The translations under genes and the position numbers were made by a program. This document shows, in pieces, positions 59,357 to 64,000 of a stretch of DNA of 64,000 bases. The notes under the pieces are model-generated. The model saw only the letters and a list, made by a program, of their open reading frames with translations. It made no database searches and was not told the DNA's origin. The DNA lies in the IMG/VR virus record IMGVR_UViG_3300023174_000047, positions 124,001 to 188,000 of that record; one strand, given 5' to 3'. This DNA is from a virus. Positions within the stretch are counted from its first letter, which is position 1. Every line of letters starts with the position of its first letter.

Positions 59357-60094
59357 TTATTGTTGCATTTCGGTGGGAATTTGAATAGGCATTGGAGCTC
59401 CTGAGGCCTTCCATGCAGATATACGAGTCTCATCAGCATCAGAAATTACATAGTCTTTATCGTTGATATTGATTGCTACGATGCTTGCAAGGCTTATATT
59501 TCGAATATGTACGCCAGTCTGTAACCCTTGATACACCCCCGGGTTAATACGGTTGATGTACTGCTCATAATCAGCCTTGTCTACTACTTCAAAATTGTCA
59601 TTACCATTATTTTTAAGCAATACAGGCTTAAAGGAGGCTGCAACAGCAATGGGCTTATATCGGAGATACAACTGACCATCCAACTCGACGAAAGCATCTG
59701 TATCTGGAATGGACTTATACTTGCTGTCTTTTGCAACAAAATTAGCTTCTGCACCTTCTCGCTCGCGTTGTTTGTTGACCTCTACAGAATATGAATGACC
59801 ATACATGCCATTGAGTTGCGATACCTTGATTAGATATGTTTTACTAACTTTAAGCCCTGTCAAAACAAAAGGCGCGATGTTAGGAATTTTATTAGTATTT
59901 TCTCTGGTCACTTGAGTGACACTAAAGAAATTAGTACCAGGGTGGCTGGTTTTGAGCTGTTTAGTAAGATCAACCAAGCCCTGCTGTGTAATGCTGTGCT
60001 GCGACTGCGGTGTTTGTGCGATGCCAAATGCCATTTCAGTATATAGGTTGTAAATGTTTGTGCTGTCAGTATTATTCAGCAATGATGTATTCAT
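59357..60094 (-). CDS. Conserved phage protein of unknown function, 245 aa
   Basis: Polar N-terminus; 'GLKVSKTYLIKVSQLNGMYGHSYSVEVNKQREREG' (~78-112) and 'LDGQLYLRYKPIAVAASFKPVLL' (~140-162) form a strand-rich body. I recognise it as a recurrent phage protein type but know no function. It is transcribed divergently from the RadA-like gene with a sigma70-like promoter. Confidence 0.6.
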   Translation of the reverse strand: MNTSLLNNTDSTNIYNLYTEMAFGIAQTPQSQHSITQQGLVDLTKQLKTSHPGTNFFSVTQVTRENTNKIPNIAPFVLTGLKVSKTYLIKVSQLNGMYGHSYSVEVNKQREREGAEANFVAKDSKYKSIPDTDAFVELDGQLYLRYKPIAVAASFKPVLLKNNGNDNFEVVDKADYEQYINRINPGVYQGLQTGVHIRNISLASIVAININDKDYVISDADETRISAWKASGAPMPIQIPTEMQQ

Positions 60095-60105
60095 ATGCTT
60101 TACTT

Positions 60106-60133
60106 ATTATATGTCACTTAAAGATACAGGCAA
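60106..60133 (-). promoter_or_regulatory. Sigma70-like promoter (minus)
   Basis: On the minus strand TTGCCT (60133-60128), 16-bp spacer and TATAAT (60111-60106), 11 nt from the ATG at 60094. Perfect -10 hexamer. Confidence 0.55.
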
Positions 60134-60157
60134 CTATAATTCTTAAATAAAAAATAG

Positions 60158-60184
60158 TTGCACAAAACCTGAAACACATATAAG
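60158..60184 (+). promoter_or_regulatory. Possible sigma70-like promoter (plus)
   Basis: TTGCAC (60158-60163), 15-bp spacer and TATAAG (60179-60184), 8 nt before the ATG at 60193; divergent from the minus-strand promoter. The spacer is short. Confidence 0.4.
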
Positions 60185-60192
60185 ATGCACAC

Positions 60193-61137
60193 ATGAACCT
60201 ACTCGCTGAATTCACTGCTCTTGCAACTGTATCGGATATTAATATTCCTGCTGAATATTTTAATCGAATTAAAACTAATCGCGTTAATGTTGATAATATT
60301 TTTGGTGATGGCATCCTCCCTGGCAGCATATTCACAGTTGCTGCTCCTGGTGGCACTGGCAAATCAGTGTTTTTGCTTCAAATCTGTCAGAATCTCGCTC
60401 AAAATTACCGCGTCGGTTACATGAGTGGTGAAGAAAACATTTATATGATTGCCATTGCTGCCCGACGCTTGCAATGCAATGATGTCCGTGTTGCGTCTGA
60501 GAGTCGGTTGTCAAAGATTCTTGAATGCATTGAAAATCATGATGTGTTGATTTTGGATAGCTTTCCGTGCATTGTGTATGATTTGCCAGATGCAGATGAA
60601 TACAGCAAAGTTAAACAAAGTACACGTAATCTCGAGCTCATTATTAAAGCAGCTAAAAAGCACAAGTGTGCCATTGGATTGGTACTACACATGACCAAGG
60701 ACGGCAATTTTAAAGGCAGTACTGATCTCAATCATGCTGTTGAATGCAACATCTTCATTACCAAAGATGAAGAAGATGAAAGCATCCGAGTAATTGAAAC
60801 ACGTAAAAATCGTCTGGGTGCATGCGGTACATGGCGCTTTTCATTTGATATGCACGGCTACAACTTTGATGCATTGCGTACAGAAGAGCAAGATGCATCA
60901 CAAGAATTGCAGCAAACAGCTCGCGGCAAAAATCGCAACAATCAAATCCAAATGATTATGGAAATGCGCGAGCCACCGCATATTACTGTGGAGCGTGTGT
61001 GTAATGAGCTTGACTGTGATGCCCAGCGTGCTAAGTATTTGTTGTGGTTGCTGGTTAGCGAAAATAAACTGGTTAAATTTGGTCGGGGGGCAGACTGTGT
61101 GTGGAAGCACAACATTCACGTCGAGCAATGTGTTTAA
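60193..61137 (+). CDS. RadA/RecA-like ATPase with C-terminal winged helix, 314 aa
   Basis: 'FGDGILPGSIFTVAAPGGTGKSVFLLQ' (Walker A), 'RVGYMSGEENIYMIAIAARRL' and 'DVLILDSFP' (Walker B) are the order of RadA/Sms and KaiC-type ATPases; 'GSTDLNHAVECNIF' and 'TRKNRLG' resemble later RadA motifs. The C-terminal ~70 residues (NNQIQMIMEMREPPHITVERV…) look like a winged helix. It is likely a recombination or helicase-type ATPase acting on DNA; I cannot distinguish a DnaB-like or UvsX-like role. Confidence 0.75.
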   Translation: MNLLAEFTALATVSDINIPAEYFNRIKTNRVNVDNIFGDGILPGSIFTVAAPGGTGKSVFLLQICQNLAQNYRVGYMSGEENIYMIAIAARRLQCNDVRVASESRLSKILECIENHDVLILDSFPCIVYDLPDADEYSKVKQSTRNLELIIKAAKKHKCAIGLVLHMTKDGNFKGSTDLNHAVECNIFITKDEEDESIRVIETRKNRLGACGTWRFSFDMHGYNFDALRTEEQDASQELQQTARGKNRNNQIQMIMEMREPPHITVERVCNELDCDAQRAKYLLWLLVSENKLVKFGRGADCVWKHNIHVEQCV

Positions 61138-61177
61138 TGTTGCAAATAATAGCAGCGCAGATATAAATTATGTCAAT

Positions 61178-61423
61178 ATGACGTTTGATAAATATTTTGC
61201 CATCAAGCTCAAGGACGATACGCTTGTATATGTTTCCTTAAGCATCCAAGGCATCAACATGCAGAGTGTGGATGATAGTGACTTTACATATGAATTTGAT
61301 GACGCAGGATTATCTGAGCAGCAAATCTGTGAAGCAGAAGAATATATTAATGCCAACATTAACTATTGGGTTGAATTAATCATTGCAGGAGAGGATATTG
61401 AAGATTATGAATGCATTCGTTAA
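61178..61423 (+). CDS. Hypothetical protein, 81 aa
   Basis: I place the start at ATG 61178 (MTFDKYFAIKLKDD); the open frame extends into the preceding gene. Small, acidic, with 'FTYEFDDAGLSEQQICEAEEYINANINYWVEL' as a helical C-terminus. It is followed by a 17-base overlap with the next ORF. Function unknown. Confidence 0.5.
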   Translation: MTFDKYFAIKLKDDTLVYVSLSIQGINMQSVDDSDFTYEFDDAGLSEQQICEAEEYINANINYWVELIIAGEDIEDYECIR

Positions 61424-61580
61424 TTGCCTAATGTATATAATGTGCTTGTTTGCATATTTTATAATAACCTGCCTATACAACATCATTGACGTGCTGGCAT
61501 ATTTTCTGTGGTGTGCCATTCAGCTTGTGAATACGTGCTGCGAGAAGCTTGATAGTATATTGAGTAGATATTCAGATTAA
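61407..61580 (+). CDS. Small membrane protein, 57 aa
   Basis: Starts at ATG 61407 (MNAFVNCLMYIMCLFAYFIITCL). Nearly the whole protein is hydrophobic with several Cys, so one or two transmembrane helices are likely. Its overlap with the previous gene supports translation. Function unknown. Confidence 0.5.
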   Translation: MNAFVNCLMYIMCLFAYFIITCLYNIIDVLAYFLWCAIQLVNTCCEKLDSILSRYSD

Positions 61581-61630
61581 CTAAATGCATTTTTAAGTTG
61601 ATTTTATAATATTCACAAGCATCATTAAAG

Positions 61631-62182
61631 ATGAAAAAAATTCTATTTATACACATTAAAGATCCCACTACTGATTTTCTTGAAACAGTATATGAAGATC
61701 GTAGAGATTGCACCATTGTACGTGGCAACCTATCCGTTACATTAATGAACGACCTCATTGATTATCATGATCAAGTAGTTATGATGGGACACGGCTCATC
61801 TAATGGCCTGTTTGGCGTAAATGGTCAATACATCATTAATTACAGTAATGCTGAAGCTCTCCGTAGTAAAAATAACAATATTTTTATTTGGTGCTATGCC
61901 AAAGCTTTTGCTAAACAATTTAATCTGCCAGGCTTTTGCACCAATATGTTCATTTCTGAAGATGCAGAGGCTCGATATATTCTTGGTAAAGACAAATATG
62001 TTGAAGCGCCTGAGAGCATTCTGGAGTCAAATAATTTGTTTGTTACACTTGTGAAGCGATATCTCGATAGTCCAATTGCAGTTATGAGTGAGAGTATTAT
62101 TAGAGAATACTGCGCTGAAAATCTTGCATCTGAATATAAAGAGGTTATCAATTACAACAATCATGGTCTAACACTTTTTTAA
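61631..62182 (+). CDS. Conserved phage protein, possible caspase-fold protein, 183 aa
   Basis: The strand-helix organisation with 'VVMMGHGSSNGLFGV' (H-G after a hydrophobic strand) and 'NNIFIWCYAKAFAK' (Cys after a hydrophobic strand) recalls the His/Cys dyad of clan CD (caspase/CHAT-type) peptidases. The remainder includes 'GFCTNMFISEDAEARYIL', common to related phage proteins of unknown function. Active-site identity is inference; it may be a non-peptidase relative. Confidence 0.55.
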   Translation: MKKILFIHIKDPTTDFLETVYEDRRDCTIVRGNLSVTLMNDLIDYHDQVVMMGHGSSNGLFGVNGQYIINYSNAEALRSKNNNIFIWCYAKAFAKQFNLPGFCTNMFISEDAEARYILGKDKYVEAPESILESNNLFVTLVKRYLDSPIAVMSESIIREYCAENLASEYKEVINYNNHGLTLF

Positions 62183-62186
62183 TAAC

Positions 62187-62360
62187 ATGGCAGGCAAAGG
62201 AGACAAATTAAGAAAAGGCGCTAATATGCAAGCATTTTGGAATAATTATGATAATATTTTTCATAAAAAAAATATTAAGTTATTACCAGCAGATCATAAA
62301 ACAGAACACATCAAATATGAAAAACAACCCACATCACAACCTGCAACAAAAACCAAATAA
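62187..62360 (+). CDS. Small conserved phage protein (GKGDxxR…NYDxIF type), 57 aa
   Basis: It begins 'MAGKGDKLRKGANMQAFWNNYDNIF', a pattern I know from short proteins of many tailed phages (G-K-G-D-x-x-R…F-x-x-N-Y-D-x-I-F). The rest is basic and disordered. It starts 4 nt after the preceding stop. Function unknown. Confidence 0.6.
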   Translation: MAGKGDKLRKGANMQAFWNNYDNIFHKKNIKLLPADHKTEHIKYEKQPTSQPATKTK

Positions 62361-62499
62361 ACTTTTTCTCTTGTTGTTTATTTGTATTTTTTCTCTATCC
62401 CTAGCCATATACATTGGATACAATTCAATCCTGCCAGTTCATATGGATCCAATCGAATTTGATAACATCTACACCAACGACATTGCACGTATATCTTAA
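62317..62499 (+). CDS. Small single-pass membrane protein, 60 aa
   Basis: Start at ATG 62317 (MKNNPHHNLQQKPNK); a hydrophobic helix (LFLLLFICIFSLSLAIYIGY) follows. The C-terminus is acidic. It overlaps the previous small gene by 44 bases in another frame, so either start could be wrong. Confidence 0.4.
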   Translation: MKNNPHHNLQQKPNKLFLLLFICIFSLSLAIYIGYNSILPVHMDPIEFDNIYTNDIARIS

Positions 62500-62548
62500 C
62501 ATGCACATCAGTTATTTGCTAAAATAAATTTATTAAAATTTAAATTTC

Positions 62549-62893
62549 ATGAACGATCATAATACATCAGATGTTCCCACACCACCTAAAACTACTAGAG
62601 TAATGCACGGCATCCATGCAGACGCTCACTTGTGGATAGGGATTATAGTAGGTGTTTTAATATGTGTAGGTGTATACTTAAACACCGAAATTAATCGCAG
62701 TGCTCAACAGTCACCACCATATAACATTGATACCATTGTCGAATATGTATCAAAAGATATGACAGATAGCCCTTTGCGTAATAATCTGCTCATTGTATTT
62801 GGTACAGAATACAATGGCGATTCACAAGAGCTCAATAAATTGCTGAGCAAGTATGCAGAAATAAAGCTGAGCCAGATTAACCCTAGCATTTAA
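62549..62893 (+). CDS. Single-pass membrane protein, 114 aa
   Basis: A polar N-terminus, one transmembrane helix (LWIGIIVGVLICVGVYL, residues ~28-44), then a periplasmic or cytoplasmic polar domain with a helical C-terminus (SQELNKLLSKYAEIKLSQ). No known family. Confidence 0.5.
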   Translation: MNDHNTSDVPTPPKTTRVMHGIHADAHLWIGIIVGVLICVGVYLNTEINRSAQQSPPYNIDTIVEYVSKDMTDSPLRNNLLIVFGTEYNGDSQELNKLLSKYAEIKLSQINPSI

Positions 62894-63020
62894 TAATACA
62901 TCTATGTCTCATACTGACTGCCCCGAATGCGCGGCCAGATCCTCCGCGCAATGGGTAAAAGCATACAGCACAGCAAACCTCGGAGTCGAGCGAGCATTGC
63001 CAGAACACGGATTAAACATA

Positions 63021-64000
63021 TGAATTACATATCACAACACTTCTGGAATACTGAAACTAATTGCATTGATGGTTTTAAGCTATGGAGCGCTCTGCAGCTT
63101 CATATTAAAAGGGGCGAGCTTATTGTTAATGCTGGTAAAGGTGAACGTGAAGGTCTCGAGCTTGTAACTTATTCTAAAACTTATCAATATGAGCACAATT
63201 CCGTGCCTTGGGATCCTCTTGTACAGCATTGCCGTGGCATCATCTTTGATGCTGCTGATGACTATAAGATTGTAGCACTTCCTTTCTCCAAGTTTTTCAA
63301 CTACGGCGAGGGTGGTATTCATTACCCGTCTGCAGATGCAGATATTACCAGCGTATATGAAAAAATGGATGGGTCTCTTGGTATTTGTTTCTTCTGGCAC
63401 GGCAGATGGCACTTGACTACTCGTGGTTCTCTTAACTCTGATATTGGAGTTGTGGGTCAAAAGCTACTTGACCTTGCTCTTACGCGTAAAACTGCAGGAG
63501 TCTGGGATGAGACTCCTGGTGTTGAACTTGATATACATCGCACATACTTATTTGAGATCATCGATCCAATCTGTCAAATTGTCGTGAAATATAATTCGAG
63601 CATGCTTGTTGCTCTCGGTTCACGCAACAAGCATACAGGTGTGTGTTCTTATGGACGCTACAGCATTTATAATTGGCCAGACTATGCTACATCGTATCAT
63701 TTTACAAACAAAGAAGAAATGACTGCATGGCTTAGTCTGACCAAGGGAACCGACTTTGAAGGCTTTGTGGTTCATTTTTCAGACGGATCCATCTTTAAGT
63801 TTAAGTCTGAAGACTACATGCATCTACATCGCATCATTTCTCATTTCACATTCAAGCGGGTGCTTGAAGCTGTACAAAAAAATGAACAAGAAGAAATTCG
63901 CAAAGTATTGCCAGAAGAGCTCATTCCTGAGTTTGATCGTTACTGCCGAATGATTGAAGATAAAGTAGAACACATCATTGCTAATGTTGATAAGGCAGTT
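63021..64000 (+). CDS. rnlA: RNA ligase 1 (RnlA-like), 3' end cut by window edge
   Basis: Motif I KMDGSLG with the nucleotidyl lysine K115, 'CRGIIFD' upstream, TRGSL (motif III-like), 'DFEGFVVHF' (motif IV) and 'IFKFKSEDY' (motif V) define an ATP-dependent RNA ligase of the T4 Rnl1 type. The start at 63021 (MNYISQHFWN) is chosen on homology; the frame is open from an ATG at 62904 with a CPEC segment. It seals RNA ends prepared by the PseT-like enzyme at 55033. At least 326 residues are visible. Confidence 0.88.

Noticed and set aside
63080-63460. Minus-strand ORF (126 aa)
   Set aside because: It is antisense to the RNA ligase motif region, which has strong homology-like signals on the plus strand.
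1-64000. tRNA or rRNA genes
   Set aside because: I looked for cloverleaf-like arms in intergenic regions, but these are too short; none seen. A tRNAscan run would settle it.

Overview
The window is a 64 kb stretch of an uncultivated, AT-rich, T4-like contractile-tailed phage (myovirus). The evidence is a run of T4-type virion proteins: neck gp14, terminase gp17, sheath gp18, tube gp19, head-completion gp4, tape measure gp29, tube cap gp48, and wedge proteins gp53, gp25 and gp6. T4-type replication and repair genes (clamp-loader gp44, dUTPase, PseT-like kinase/phosphatase, RnlA-like RNA ligase) and many TATAAATA late-promoter boxes support the same view. An i-spanin/o-spanin pair in the lysis cassette implies a Gram-negative (diderm) host; nothing here identifies it further. 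The window begins inside a tail-fibre gene and ends inside the RNA ligase gene. Genes are tightly packed, often overlapping by 1-17 bases, and no gene-free stretch exceeds about 100 bases.

Layout: 1-5.4 kb (minus) holds a collar-domain fibre protein, large virion proteins and a small metallopeptidase. 5.4-7.8 kb (plus) holds the neck protein, a PD-(D/E)XK nuclease and an unknown gene, closed by a terminator. 8.7-13.4 kb is the large terminase, broken by two inteins and a homing-endonuclease gene. 13.4-29.3 kb (plus) is the tail operon (tube, sheath, gp4, lysozyme, hub, tape measure, cap, wedge), invaded by a second homing endonuclease. 29.2-31.8 kb holds a possible small terminase, dUTPase and clamp loader. 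31.9-36.3 kb (plus) is gp25, gp6 and a PKD-domain wedge protein. 36.3-45.7 kb (minus) is a tail-fibre locus with shared repeats. 45.7-55.9 kb (minus) is accessory: a nucleotide-sugar epimerase/reductase-like gene, three YopX-like paralogues, SET domain, phosphoesterase, HNH nuclease, metallopeptidase and Pnkp. 55.9-57.6 kb is the lysis cassette. 57.9-59.3 kb has three tandem HREDGPA-repeat genes. 60.2-64 kb (plus) has a RadA-like ATPase, small membrane proteins, a possible caspase-fold protein and RNA ligase 1.

Three observations stand out. (1) The terminase needs two splicing events: a cis-spliced class-3-like intein in the Walker A loop, and a trans-spliced, atypically split intein (AceL-TerL type) at the Walker B strand. 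An EDxHD/Vsr-like endonuclease gene lies between the two halves. (2) An ATAAATA box lies exactly 5 nt upstream of the start codon of 13 genes. With T4 late-promoter spacing this puts +1 on the start codon, so many late mRNAs may be leaderless. (3) At five genes a hairpin sequesters or abuts the start codon, while the late promoter lies inside the hairpin or places +1 within it. Read-through transcripts would then be locked and late transcripts open, as known for T4 lysozyme gene e and I-TevI. Functional names rest on motif and context recognition by eye; no database search was possible.
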